From NCBI RefSeq assembly GCF_040115645.1, contig NC_089562.1:62001-126000 (forward strand): DNA of 64,000 bases, written 5' to 3'. How positions within the stretch are numbered: the first letter of the stretch is position 1; every line of letters begins with the position of its first letter. Made by a program: the position numbers and the translations under genes. Shown here piece by piece: positions 48,901 to 63,900 of this stretch. The stretch comes from Euwallacea fornicatus. Taxonomy: Eukaryota > Arthropoda > Insecta > Coleoptera > Curculionidae. Under the pieces are notes generated by a model that made no database searches, had not been told where the DNA came from, and was given only the letters and a program-made list of their open reading frames with translations.

Positions 48901-51900
48901 TAAAATTACTGCCTAGATGTTTGACAAATCATGCAACTGAACATATGCCAATGTCCAGTCACTTAAATCCGTTATTATTCGTGAAAATTAATAAAAATAA
49001 GGAATTGAATATTTTTTCTAACTGAAGACACTCTACATGGCTGTGTATATAATTATTTTAGAAATATAAAGTAGATACATTTGAGTTATCTTTTATGCAA
49101 GTTACTTTCACTTATAATGTTTTTCTTAGGATCCTCAACACTTCATGTAGTGGACAGATTCAGTATATCTCTGCAAATTGAAAGGAGGGTGGTTTACACT
49201 AGCGATCCTCTATACCCAAGCTTAACTGTCAATGCTAATTTACCCAAATTAGTCGGTAATTAAGTCGTTTATGTTGTTTCTCATTAACTGAGAGAATGTA
49301 AATTAATTACAGTGCATTTGAACGAAACCAAGATTTTTTCGGCTAGGAATTTGATTCATTTGATCATGTCCACCGGCCTACCCAGTCCATTTAGCAGTGA
49401 AGACACCTTTGAAAGTGACATAATCAATCATTGCGAAGATAATGAGGACAGCATTAGCATGGATACTAGTTTTGAAATGGCCAGGTAAGTGATATTTTTC
49501 GGCTCTAACGAATGGATTTCGTTTCATACTTCGTTCAAGATCTGTATGTTAGCCATGGGTGAGTCGAAAAGAGTTTTTGGAATGAAATTTCAGTTTCTAA
49601 ATCCGAAAAATTGTGCAAATAAATGGAAATACGAAAAATTAAGTGTTGGGAGTGAGTCTTGTCTGTGACATTTCCGGTATGCTTGTGTCGTATTTCGATA
49701 AGGAGTCCGTTCAGGAATCGCATATCTTTGCAAGCGACGCATTCAAGACGCATCAGCCGTTCAAAAATTATATTATCACACCAGCGTGACCATTTGGTGG
49801 CGTTTGTACAGAATATAGATTTCTTAGTAATTTTGTTTTGTAGTTATTTTTAACATTAATAATTTTAATATTTTTTCGATCGTAGAAAAAAAGTAACGTA
49901 CACGAAAAGTGTGTTAATATTCAATTTTTTAGCGTTCGGTAATACACTGATGTCCGTGAGAGTTCAGCATTATATTGGTCCCATGAGGAGCTAGTTTTCT
50001 TTACGTATTTTTGTTTTCTTAAGGTTGCTGATGATGCAGTTTACAATTGATCAAATGTCCCTGGAATTGCAAAGCCGTGGCAGATCCGTGGCGGAGCTGC
50101 AAGTTGCCGGAGTTCGAGTGGCCTTTAGTCAACGATCAATCGACACCAGTATTACATTAACTGTACATAGTCTTCTTTTAGTGGACGCCCTACAGACCTT
50201 CGGTCCAGATTTCGAACTATTGGTAGCTAGTCACAAGCATGTCGGTCAGTTCCCCATGTTTCTACTGCTATTTGAGAAGTAATTGCAAGTTTAATAGGGA
50301 TGGATTCGATGTCTGGAAGCATTAGAGACAGCGAACCGACCTCGCCAACATCTCCGGGAAGCCCTGATCCGAATGCTGTAAGGCAAGGTGCTACGTCCCC
50401 GCTTTCCCTTACTCGAGCTTTAAATACATTGTCGGTTGATCCGCCGAATTGGTCTTCAGCGGTGAAAAGTGGGGCATTTATGGACTCAGAGGCTTTAATT
50501 ACGATAGATGTATCATTGGTGTCAGGGACGGATCCCATTCGCATCGCCAACATTCAAGTACGGTGTTTATTTAATAAAATAAATATTCAATATAGTATTT
50601 GGGTTTTAGTTTAATAATTTAGATCTAATTGCCAATCAGGAGACCATGGTGGAGCTAGTCGGTTTCGTGAAAAGGGTGTTTCCTAAAGTACAAAAGTCGT
50701 CCGCTGCAAGTTTGTCAACAGTGCCCGCGTTTAATGTGAGGGATTCCACCGAGTCAATTTTTGAAGATACGAGTTCTAAAATCGGTAGGGTTTTTTTTCT
50801 TTTTAGTGTCAATCCTGATTTAATATTAGAATGATTTAAATCAGGTTATTGAACAAACCATAAAAAATATTTCATAATCGTAGTTTTTCTTGACTTAGTA
50901 GGAACCACTGAACTAACATTCGACTTCCACCGACTTAATGTTCTTCTCCTCCGAGGAATTCCACGAGATGGAACGCTGTACGGAAAAAAGGTGTGCACCG
51001 CAACCATGAGTGATGCGAAAATACATGCCACCATACAGGAGAAACTAGAAGTTGAAGGGTCGCTGGGAGGACTTCAGGTTATTTAGTCTTTTATTGTCAA
51101 TATCATTCAATTTACGAGGGATTCTCAGTTATTGGATTTAACCCCTGACGGGCACCTTCACCAACGCATCATCAGCGTGGGCCAAGACCCATTGCTAGAA
51201 GTGCCGCATGCTATGTACATGTTGTCAGATCTGCAAGAGGAAGAGAGCAAAGCTTTTAGTTTCAAGGTGGTGAGACACTTGAACGACACTTATGGCTCGA
51301 AAGACGCAGCCGACGTTACTGTGAGAATGGCCTCTTTGTGGTATACCCATTCTCCTCTGTTTGTGGCAGAACTACAGAGTTGCGCCACTGAATTTAAGCA
51401 GTATTTGGCAAATTTAGCACGTTCGATTCGATTGGCTGCCACAGATATGGCTTTAGGATTGGTTCACGCTCGCGCCGAAGCTTTGGCACAGTCACTGAGC
51501 ATGAGCAAACGCTCGCTTTACGGCAGTGCTTTGTCTTTTGGCGAAAGCGCTTCGCCTGGAAAGAGAAAGAGAAGAAATAGCAGTAATGAGCCGAGTGCTT
51601 TCGCCAGCGCTAAAGATACGTTGTTGCAAACGCCATATAGTCCCGGAGAAGGGAATTTTACCATAGGTGATTTATTATTTAAGGCAAATTCATAATACTA
51701 TTTACGGTATTTTTAGATGTGAACTTAGACATTGAGTTAGATAGTCCGGTCCTGGTGTTGCCCAGATCTAATTTCAGTCCCGAGGTATTTGTGGCTCATT
51801 TGGGCAAAATACGTATTGATAATAGTCGAGATAACACCATTAATGGAGACGGTTTTGATGAGTACCGAAAGGAGAATTATGACATAGAAGTATTGTGTCG

Positions 51901-54900
51901 ATTGCCAAAAAAATTTAAATATTCTTCAATAGTTTGATAAAATTTTAGGTGCGGGACATGAACATATTCTCATTAAATACAAAAACGAGGCGCATTCCCG
52001 GTCCCTCTAGTATTACCAAGCCTCATATACTTTATAGTTGTAAATCATTGGCCAAACCCATACTGCATGATACTATGCTTCAACTGAATGTTTTGCGGAA
52101 AATTCGTTTGAACGAAACGACGAACTGCGATGACGACGAATTTCGCTTTGACCTTGCAGAGGACGAAGATTATGCCGAAAACTCTCCGCAAAAATGGGAA
52201 ATATCCGGCAGCATTGTAACTGCCTTGAAAGTGTCCCTGACAAGGTCCCAATACGAACAAGTTTTGGATACTGTCCAGTGGGTCACTTCGTCCCCAATTT
52301 TGGCCGATTGTCATCCATTAGGCCATAAACAGCAATCAGGCTTAAGTGATATCTACGAGGAGGATAGCGGTGTGACCACACTGAAAATGGATCCACACGT
52401 GAGGGCTAAACTCTTCTCGTCGGATTATGCGGCCCAAAAACCAGCGGCGCCACAACTGAAAATGTGTCTCAACTTGAACTTTGAGGTACCTGTGTTTATC
52501 ATTGAGTTGCGGCGAGACGACGCTAATGAGGGACAAGCATTGGTCGATTTGAGCTTTCAGGATTTCTTGTTTAATTACGAAAAGACACAGCGATTTACTA
52601 CAAACATGCAGGTGTCGCTCAAGTCGATTTTCATGGAGGATTTGTTACAACCCGAGGGGTCTCGGTGAGTAATGTGTATTTTCTGAGGTATTATATAATT
52701 CTGTGATAAAAATAAGAATTCCTGCTATAAAAACAAAATGAAAAATACTGTACGCTTGCGTTTGATGATGCAATACTCGGTGGTTTTTTGTTTTATATAC
52801 TACTTGGTGATAGCTATCATTTAAATTACCAAAATAACTGAAACGACCTTGCACAGACTTCAATAACATGTTGTGTTGAAATTTTGTTGCAGTTTCATTT
52901 GAGAATTTCCATTACAGGCAACGTTCCATGGTGATCTCGTCAAGTAGCCCCGAACCTCCCCCCAACTCCACGTGCTATTCTCGATCCTGCCCGGAAATCA
53001 CCTACCATCATCGCATGCCTTCGTCAGCGCGAGGCTCTCTACCAGACCATTTAGAGGCCGCCAGCATCTTCGGTCTTGGCCACCATCTCACTAGAGGGTA
53101 CCTACTTCTTCACCTTTTAGTTTCTATGGAATTTTTTATGGTTCTTTCAGGGTCCACCGCAGTAAACCCAGCATTTGTCCTTGTACTCCTCCACCTAGTC
53201 CTAGTAAAACTCGTTCCAGACCCGAGAAAAATCTAGTATTGATCTCTACATTATTAGTGGATACTTCAGCTCCTAATTTCGATTCGAAATATAACTCCAT
53301 CGAGCGCTCCACCTCAGTAGACTTTAATTGCTTGGACTTGGTGATCAGCGTACCTTCCTGGGTGGTGGTGATCGACTTTTTTAGCGACAGTAACAAATAT
53401 AATTCGAGTGTAAGTTTGAGCAGTAACAAGAGCGAACGATTCTCCAATGGGAAAGCGGTAACGTGTATCAGTGTGTGTTCGCTGACTGCCGTGTTGGTGA
53501 AGGGTGACAGGGACATCGCTAGAGCCAATATATCCAATGTCGAAGTGTCAGTGAACACCGAAGGGTTGCGCAAAGAGGTCAGAGGCACACTTGGCTCAAT
53601 GTCGCTGTTGGATTTGACGTTACATGGTCAGATTTACAAGGAGCGGTTCCTTACTTCGGGCAAGGAGGCATTGCAGTTTCACTACGTTCGGTGAGTTTTG
53701 CCTTAAAAAAAAATTAATTCATTAATTGAAAATGTTTCTAGTTTCATTTGATTTCAGGAAAAAACGAAACAAGAATATAGAAAAATTTAGGTGCAATTCA
53801 TGTTTGATCTGATGACATTTTTAAAGATGTCCACAAGTAGAATGAGGGAATTTCAAACACGGTCATTCAGACCAACTGAACGTCCGTGTATATTTATAAT
53901 GTAAATTTATCGTTCAAGACCATCAAAATTTCAATTCCGTTTTTGAATTTCTTGTGAGTTCTTTTATTACACCTTTGAAAGAATAAAATAAGGTATCAAA
54001 GTTACTTATTTTCCTTAAATTTTAATTTGGTTAGTGCGGATATGTGTTAAATGATCGAGAACTGCGAATTGCATGTTGTAAATATATTTCTACATATAAA
54101 GTAAAACCAGTTTTTAAAACTAAAAGCATCTCTCGAAAAGTTCTAATTTATAAATTTGTGTAACTAGTGAATAAATGAGATTTTTATTAATTAAAATTTG
54201 ACGTTACAGGCATGCACCTGAGGGTGATAAAGAATATGATGCTCAACTTACTTTGGATATGGCTTCGATCATGTACGTGCACACTAAGCGATTTGTTGCA
54301 GAACTTCAGGCATTTTTCAACAAATTCACGGAGAGAGACGAAGTGCAGAGAGGCGACACCGTGCTTAAAGGCTTGCAGGCGGCGACCAGTGGAAAACTAG
54401 TAAATTTTTTCAATATCCGTACTTAAAAAAAAAAAATTCTTACCTCAATAGATTTCCAATGAGCCCTTTCGCTTGTCCTTAATTCTAAAGGCGGGTTCTC
54501 CCATTATATTACTGCCAGTCAGCTCCAAATCAACCAGTCTAGTTGTAGTCGATCTTGGTAGACTTCTCGTTACCAACACCTTCAAATTCTCTGGAGAACT
54601 TGGAACTATCAGCAGTCTTCGAAATTCAGAAAGTAGAATGAGATGCCTGCTGGAGGTGATGTTAATTGAATTGGAAAATATGGATTTATATACAGGATTT
54701 AAAGATAATGAACCAAGCCCAGTGAAGAAAAGTTCCAACAGTTTTCAGTTCGGATCTTCATTTATAATGCGTAAAGGTCCGTCGCTGCTCACCAAAAAGG
54801 TGGAGTTGAAGTTACAGTACGAGAGAAATTTACATAAAAGTTTTTGTCACATTGTGCCGGATTCCACAGTTTATGGGCAATTATCTACGTTGGATTGTGC

Positions 54901-57900
54901 TCTGGATCTACACCAGTATAAGCTAATTAGAGGATTATTGGCCTTTAATTTGGGGGAGGATACTGAGAGGATTTATCCATCAACGTCAACTCAAAATTCA
55001 CGCTCTCAGGTAAGATCGTTATTCGCGATAATAGATTAATTTCTGGAAGAGTTGTCTTTTTGTGGAATTTATAGTTGTAACTAGAACTTGTTCATAATAG
55101 TTTTTAAAATGAAAAACTTACATTTCTTTTTCGCTTAGGCGGAACATCAAGACGAATGGATTCTCTCTTCCATAAAGTTGGACCTACAGAACGTCTTCTT
55201 GCGCCTGGTAAAATCACACGCTCACCATTCACCTCTTACTTGCATCAACTTCATTAAATCGCATCTGATCATGGAAACTTTCAGCAACCTCAGTCAGGAT
55301 ATTGATTTAGTGTCTCAAGAGATTTTATTGATCGGTAAAATATTCAAATTTTCTTGAAAAGGGTCTTAGATTGTAATTTCAGATACGAGATTTCATGGAA
55401 ACGAACCAAATTGCAACGTATTTACCAACATCCTACAGCCTATTAAAGATTCAGTCAACAGTTCTGATTTAGTGCAAGCTGAAATTCACTCAAGGAGACG
55501 ACAAGACCACACCAAATTAACTATTTTACTCAATAACATGAGGTATTTGTAATTTTCTTGTTCCGTTTGAACGAAACTAATGTAATTTTCTTGTTCCGTT
55601 TGAACGAAACTAATGTAATTTAAGATTAATGGCCATTTTCGACTGGTGGGAAGCTGCACGCGAGTACATTTTCCAGGAAATTGACAATGTTCAATCTAGT
55701 CCCGAACGTCATATTGTAGAACGCACCCAAACCAATTCCAACCAATTAAACTCGACGTTCGAATTGAAGCTAAACGTTACTGATTGCGAGTTGGTACTCG
55801 TAGAAAACTCTGCGCTTCCCGACTCTAATGCTGTGATTTTAAAGGTGAATAAGAATCAACAACAATATATAAAATTAAGATACCTTATCCCATCTACCAG
55901 AGCACTACTGTAGTTATGTATCGGCCAAACTGGGAAAAACCACTAACCTGCAGCCTCAACAATTGCGAAATGTTTTCATGCACTCTGGGACAAGAAAACG
56001 AGACCGCCCTCTCCATTATAGACCCTATAGTGCTTACCATAGATCTCCTTAAGGACGGTCTTTTGGAGGTGCAAATGCAGTTTCTTACCGTCCGCTTATC
56101 CTTCTACGATATGTGTATGTTTAGGTCGGTTTTTACTTTGTAACATGAATGGGGTTTGTGACGTTTTTCTTCACAGACAAATGCTGGATTCGCTACCGAA
56201 ACAAATGTTTTCCGCCACTGAGAAGCAGCAAAGCTACAAAGGGCAGGTGCAAAGGTTGACCGCACTGGGGTTCCGTCATCGGGACTGTGTGCAGGCGCTG
56301 GAAATGTGTGATAATCAACTGGATGATGCGGCTATTTGGTTAACTCAGAACGCGGAAAGCGTAGCGAATTCGGCGAGACAGAGCGGGTTGAATGTACAGG
56401 CCATTGAGGTGAGTTTTACAAGATTTTTTGTGTTTTCTTTCGAACCTTGCGCGGTCCTTAAGTAATTCATATCGACCTCTAGTAATCATTGGAATTGTTA
56501 AGTTTTATTGACAAATTCTTTCGCCATTGGAAGAAAGATATTGCTGGTTGCCCATTTAGAGTTCAGTAATTTGTAACATTAATCTAAGATTGAAAGGCTG
56601 GCGAATGCCACAAGTTCAGGCCAGTTTAGGAAAAAATTTCAACATGTTTGCACATTTTGCATATTTCTTTATTGTTAAATATTTTAAACATTTTTTTCTG
56701 CAAATCCGAAATAAAAATATCACTAAATATAATTTATTAATATATTGTTAAAAACATCTTTCATGATTACATTTAAAGTATTGCTGGTTGCTTACTTAAA
56801 AATTGCGTTTCAAATAAGTAACTAATAACTCGCCTTAAGAATTTAAATTAAAAATAGATTTTTTTTGTGAAAAAAAAATTATAAAAACCTTATTTGATGT
56901 GAAATAACGATTTTCTCGAGACAACTCCTAAAGGACTTTTCAAAATTTCAGCTGAAAGCAAATCGAATATCCGTTTACATAATAGACGATTGCCGCGACT
57001 CGGACGTGCCTCTTTTAGAGCTCTCCTTTTCTGGTCTGGAGCTACGCCAAGTCATCCCCAAACCAGATTTGACCAATCCCAGGTCATCCTATGGCCACTT
57101 GCACTGTAGTTTGGCCGGTAATTATTACAACCGAGTCTTGTCTGGATGGGAACCTATCATCGAACCATGGCTGTAAGTCTATATATAATACATTTGACGA
57201 AATTTCCATTGAATTGAATATCAAAGAGGCAAGGTGTCATGGGAAAAAGTCCCCTCTAGTCAAAACCTAATGACAAATCGACTGATAGTGGGAGTGCTGT
57301 CCGAGGACACGTTTAACGTGAACATAACTTCAACGTTCATGGATTTGTTCAAGCAAGTTAAGGATGCGTGGACGAGCGAGTTTTTTATAAGTGAGCGCAG
57401 TTGCTTCAAAAGGCGGTCACCCTTTGTAGCGTTCGCCTTGAAGAACGATACAGGGAGCACATTAAGGTTCACCACATGTATAAGCGAATTGAATAGACCT
57501 AGTGATTTTATAGCCCAACAAGAGCACTGGTTGATAGCTGAACCGGGCGAGATTATCCCCTTTTCCTTCACTAGCAGAGGTGAGTTATAGATTTTTCGAA
57601 ATGTTTTTTAATATTAAAAGTTTACTCCTAGACAAACTGAGGCATCAAGATTCGCATAAGTTGCGCATGCATCAGCTGAGAGTTAAAGTGGAGGGGTGGC
57701 AGTGTGTTGAGCCGGTTACGGTGGATAAAGTCGGGACTTACTTCAGGGATACTGTGGCGGAACTACAAAAGAGGGTGAATTTTTCAATCACATAAGACTT
57801 GAGAATGATAATTAAATCTTTTTTTTAGTACACGGACATGCCTTCAGCGCGAATTGTCTTCGATATTTCTCTGGAGGGCTCCGCCAGGAAATTGATAACC

Positions 57901-60900
57901 ATCCGGTCGGCTCTTACGATAATCAACAACCTGCCCGAATTGATTGAATTGAAATTGGAAAGCAGATTACCTCATGATAGTGTCACTTTATGGGTAAGAG
58001 TTATCCTTCATTGGTTGTTCTCTGAGTTGTGAAATGGTGTCTAAGGTTCCTAGTAAATGCTTTACCGTGAGCCCCAAGGCAACATTAGCGGTGCCTCTGA
58101 TTCACACCCACTCGCAAATTCAAATCAGACCCACCGGATTACTGCATCAATATACTTATTCGTCGTCCGCAGTGACGTGGGATCAAATGGGTGGCTCTGC
58201 TGACAGAACCTACATTGTGGGTACTTCGCATACTCACAAAGGACACCATTATAGGTACACATTTCTTTGAAAAAAAAACGTCCTTAATCCTTCCAAATAA
58301 CATTCAAAATTTAAAGGTTCTGCGCTGAAGTCGTCAAAGAGAGAGTGTTTATCGATCGCAGTAGAACACGTATTAAGCAACCTTCCCACAAAATCATCCT
58401 CTATCCCACTGTGAAGGTTCAGAACTTGCTACCTGTGGACATGCAATACAGCATATCAGGCGAAAAGGGTATTATCAAAGCGGGACAACATGCCGCTTTA
58501 ACTCACGTAAGTTTAGATCCTTTTCAAGTGCTTTTGTTCTTTACGAAGATAATTTAGGTGGATTCCGACGGAACCGTTCAATTGGAAATTAGGCTCGAGG
58601 GCTTCAGGACGTGCTCAGACGTGGTGATTCCCCAAGGGACTTCCGAATTCTCCTGCAGGATTAAATTGGAGGACACTAAACAAAGAAAACTTTATCTAAC
58701 TGCCGAAATTCTGATCAATAGAGGCGCGAAATTTAAGGTGTTATTCCCGATTTAGAAATGTTTCAAACAATTTATATTTATGAGTTGTTTTTAGATTAAT
58801 ATTTCCTCTCCTTATTGGATAATAAACAAAACGGGTATTCCATTGGTGTTTAAGCAGTCAGGAACGACGCACGAGTGCGCCGGACAATTCGATGAACATG
58901 AACAAGCCCGGTTAGTTACGCCACTCCTTTTCAGCTTTTCCGATCACGACGCCAGTCCTACAATTAATGCTCGAGTTGGGAAAAGGGTCGTGTGGGATGG
59001 AACTCCGCAGGTTAGTTTTGGTTAAAGTGGTTTACCGTGTGGTGTGTATAGTGAAAAAAGTTACCAGTCACTTTCGAAAATACATATGCTATCTGAAATA
59101 AATTCCCCAATAGTCCGTGTTCTATATTGTCAGAAATGAGTTTCGCGGTTGCCACTATTTCGATATTTCTTCATTTCATAGTGTAAGAGGACGTTAAATG
59201 ATATGTATTTCAATGGCATGTTATCCTTTTGTACACTTGTTCCTAAAAAATACCGGATACTAATTTGCAGTGGTGTTCGAATTTCCACGTGCGAAAAGGT
59301 ACACAATATCGAAAGCTACACGTTCAAATGAAGGATGCCAAAGCGGAGAGAGTATTCATCATCGGTATCGAGGTGCGCCAGGGTAGGGGCAAGTATCGGG
59401 GCACCAATATTATTTCGATCGCTCCTCGATATCAACTACACAATCGCAGCTCCTATAAGCTGCATTTCGCACAGTCTTGCTTGATAAAAGAGGCCGATTT
59501 GGGCCAAAAGTCGTCATTTTTGAAGGCCTTGCCCAACTCCTACATGCCCTTTCATTGGTCGAGGTTGGACAGAGACCAGCTGCTCTGCGTCTCTATCGAA
59601 GATATTCAGGATTGCTGTTGGTCGGGCGGGTTTAAAATCGACGACATCAGTTCAATGCACATTAGCGTTCGGTAAAACCAAATATAACAACAAATTTTCG
59701 ATATTAAAGTTTTCTTTTCAGAGACCCAAACTCTCGAGTTTATTTCTTGCGCCTGGAAGTGGTGCTGCAGAACGCAACGTTTTACGTAATTTTCACGGAT
59801 GCTGACACGATGCCACCTCCTATACGTGTTGACAACTTCTCGGAGGTGCCTGTGAAGTTCGGCCAAAGCTGTTTCATTGATGTGATGCACAGCACGGGTA
59901 TACACAATTTAATATGCATCTTATGTTCTATAAAATTGAATTTTTGAGGCAGCTAGGGCGCATTCGAGCGTGCCTTACGCATGGGACGAGCCAACCAAAG
60001 CTCAGTATGTGAAGTTGATCGCCCCAGGAGGAGTGACGCGCACTTACGATATCAATAACTTGGGACCGGCCGTTCAGTTGACTTATGAGAATTTTATTTA
60101 CATAGCTTTTGTTGGGACGTTTAAGAGGTAATTAGTTCTTTAATCTCGCAGAGTTCGTTTAGAAAATATTCTATGTTTAGTGCTCATAAAGTGAAGAATC
60201 CACATGATGTGGAAAGTCAGGAATTGGTGCTCGACGTTGGGAAGAAGAACAAGGTGTTTTTAAGTCGGAAAATGCCCGGACAAAGGTCACAATTATGGCG
60301 GATAACTCCGGATGGTCCGCATTATGCGCATTTTTTTCCATAAAAGGTTTACGCAATTTTGTTTTTAGGCTATTTGCAGCATGAGGGCAGCAGTCCTCCC
60401 AATCATCCAAACAGTCCCAGGCAGCAGGACAATATTATGGTACTGGACATAGCCGATACGGCACCTCAACCCAATTATTACTCAAGGTATATGGTTTTAT
60501 ATACTTCCTCATCCCATATGGCTTTGCTACATCTTAGAGACAAGAGGGTGTTGATGATTGAGAGCAGTCTTAAAACAGACTTGAACGCTTGCGTCTTCTT
60601 TATTTCAGCTCATTTAAAGATAGTTTCGGTAGTAGTACGAGACTGCATGCGCAAATGTATAATTCTGTTGGTAGACTGACGTTGAGGAGGATGGATCCGC
60701 GCAGGTTATCCACGCAGCGATGGAAAGCCACGCAGGACGGGCGTTTATGTTGCGACCACTACAATATGTGCGTGCAGGCCGAGGATGGATTTTACGGGTT
60801 ACGAGAAGGTAAGTTATTTAATTTTGCTCTTCACCGAGGTGATAATTCTGATTAGATCTAAACTCAGAATGATCCAATTTATTTATAAATTCTGGCATTT

Positions 60901-63900
60901 ATTACATGGTTAATTCAAAATTACTTAAATTTTTTTATATATTCAATTAATAGATGTTTTGCTGTGTCATTCGCCAAATTGTTACTATTTGAGCATTGTA
61001 GACTGAGTTGATTATTGTACCACGAAATTAGCACTGGGTGTAATAAATTTTATCGTCTAATTGTGATTGTAGTTTAAATAATTATATTATTTATGTAGGG
61101 TGTCCAATTAATATCAAATAGTTTTCTTGGAAGAGTCTAAAAGGATCGGACGTAGCAAACAATTGCAATGTTTACATTAAACTTTCATAATTAATAATAA
61201 TTTTCAGCTTCCATCCTAGAATTCTTAATATCATTGCAATACAACTTCATCTTTATTTTTTTTCTACATCATATGTTTAATTGTTGTGCGAAAACAAATT
61301 CACAAAATCTTATAACCGATACTCGAAAAATAATTTGATAAGCTTTTTAATTTTTTAACATTTTACCACTGATTTGGCGACATCAAGACGTACTATTAAT
61401 TTTGAGTGCGGTACGACTGCCAACATGGCATCTCATAGCTTGTATTTACTGTGGAGTTTCTGTTGTATATAGGAGCTGCTGCTGTTTTGGGTCTGCCACA
61501 ACCTATTTGTCATAAAGTAACGGATAAAGGGGTGCCTCTAGAACAAGCGGTCGAATTCCAAAGACTGCGACCCGGTTCTGGATCTTTGTCGGTTGAAATT
61601 AACATGGATGGTCCCACGCAGGTGCGTCCCTGGTTTAATGAGGGGGTTCATAATTAAAATTATTTCAGTTCTGTAGCTCATTTTATGCTATCTGTAGGTT
61701 ATTACTATTAAAGACGTCCATGAAACTCGCACATACGCTCTGCCGGACGATCGAGAATGGGGCTCTATAAGTCAACGCCCGCGATTCTTGTATGAGTACA
61801 AAGATGTAGGTTTTCATAATCGAGCTTGAATGATTATAATAACTAAATCAATTGCAGGACACCAATAACAATGAGCTTCAATTCAACTTGGATCTTAAAG
61901 GAATAGGGATCAGCGTGGTGTGCAGAAAAGCTCCGGAGGAGCTATTTTATGCTCATTTTTCGAATATTATTTCCGAAACCATTATGGCGCCACAATACAA
62001 CCGTTTTTGTCTCAGTGTCAGTGATATGCAGATCGACAATCAAGTGCGTTTCAATACATGTATTTATAATAAGTAAGTACTAAATACGGTTTTTTCAGCT
62101 GCTGGACGCAACTGTTCCCGTAGTGTTGTACGTCTCTCCATCGAGAGACAGTGCGGAGGCCTCAGACCTCCTGCCCGCTATCGAGATCAAATCCGAAGTT
62201 CAGCCTCAAATCAATGCAAACGCTGTGATATTTAAGGTGCGGTTAATAACAAAATAAGGGTTTATAAAACAAATTTTTGATGGTTTTTCTGGCAGCATTT
62301 CATTTTGAGGTTGAAAAAGCTGACTGCCATAATCGAAGAAAAGTTGCTACTGAAGGTTTTGGCCTTTATCGGGGTGCACTTGAAACAGGAGGAAGTGTTC
62401 TCCAGGGACGAGGGCGACCACGAAACCCATCGCTTACTCATGGAGGTTTCCGCTTCTAGCTCGAAGCGGTACTACTTCGAGGTGCTCAAACTGATTCCGG
62501 ACGAAATAAGACTTAGCGTACGCACGGTGGGCAAGCTGCCTAAGCAATTGCAGCGGATTAAGAAGAAGCTGGGACTCACTTTGATCAAATTCGAAGACGC
62601 TGCTATCGTGTTGAAACCCTTCGATCGCAAACATCCCTTCGAGACTGGGCAATTTTTGATCAAAAGTATTGTTAAGCATTTTAAAGATGTGAGTACTTTT
62701 ATTTTCTAATTGACAATTTTTGAATAGTTTCGTTTTCAGTTAAATTACAGAGTTAATTTTTGTGATTTTTAATCGTATATAATAAACGATTGTTTTCATT
62801 CGCCAATAATGTCATTGTTCAGTTGTATCTTCTCCGCCTCGAATGGTAGCACCAAGCGTATAAGGTCTATTAAAAATTTATTATCAATCAATTTTTTATA
62901 TTATTATTTTACGTCTGCTTTGACTTCTTTAAACTTAAAGGATTGTCTGCTTCCAAACTAAAAAGACTCCTGTGCTTTGGGACAACATAAATGGGTCTCG
63001 TTAAATAACTAGTGTTAATTTGATATAAAAATTATATTGACTAAGTTTTTTAATGTATAGGAGTTGATGTGGCAAGCGGGCGTGATTTTTGGCTCAATCG
63101 ATTTTATCGGAAATCCGCTAGGATTGATGAACGACGTCTCGGAAGGCATCTACGGGTTTATTTTGGAAGGCAACGTGGGAACTTTGGTCAAAAATGTGAC
63201 CCACGGTCTCTCGAATTCTGCGGCAAAAGTGACCGAATCTTTAAGCGATGGCCTTGGCAAGATTGCCATGGACGATTATCACGAGGAGATGAGGCAGAAA
63301 ATTAGACAGGTATACCTTAAAATTTTGACGAACGTCTCTGAAACAACAGACATTCGCCATTGTCAAGAATCTTCGAAAAATGCTATTCTTTATGATGGCG
63401 AATGAAAGTATTTCTTGACAGACAGTTAGAATGTTATACAGATTAAGTCTTTGGCAGGTGGAAACTGGTCGGTCTACAGACCACATTGTGGCGGGCATCA
63501 AGGGTTTGGGTTTTGGATTGTTGGGAGGTGCCACGGGAATATTCAAGCAGGTATATGAAGGGGCGTCGAATGACGGTTTGCCAGGAATGTTTTCGGGTCT
63601 AGGTAAAGGCGTAGTAGGTGCTTTTACCAAACCCGTTGTGGGTGTCTTGGACTTTGCCTCGGAGACTGCCAGAGCGGTGCGAGATTCCAGCAAGAGGTTA
63701 GTATTTATTCTTAAACTGATTTTATTACTGATTTTCTGTTAATTGCAGCAAACTAATGCCGGAAAGGAAACGATTGCCGAGGTGTGTGCAAGGTCCTAGT
63801 AGCCTGCTTCCTCTGTATGACTTGAAACAGAGCCAAGGACAACAGTACCTATACGTTGTCAATAACAGGTTAGTATATTTTCGTTTAATTAAGACGGATA

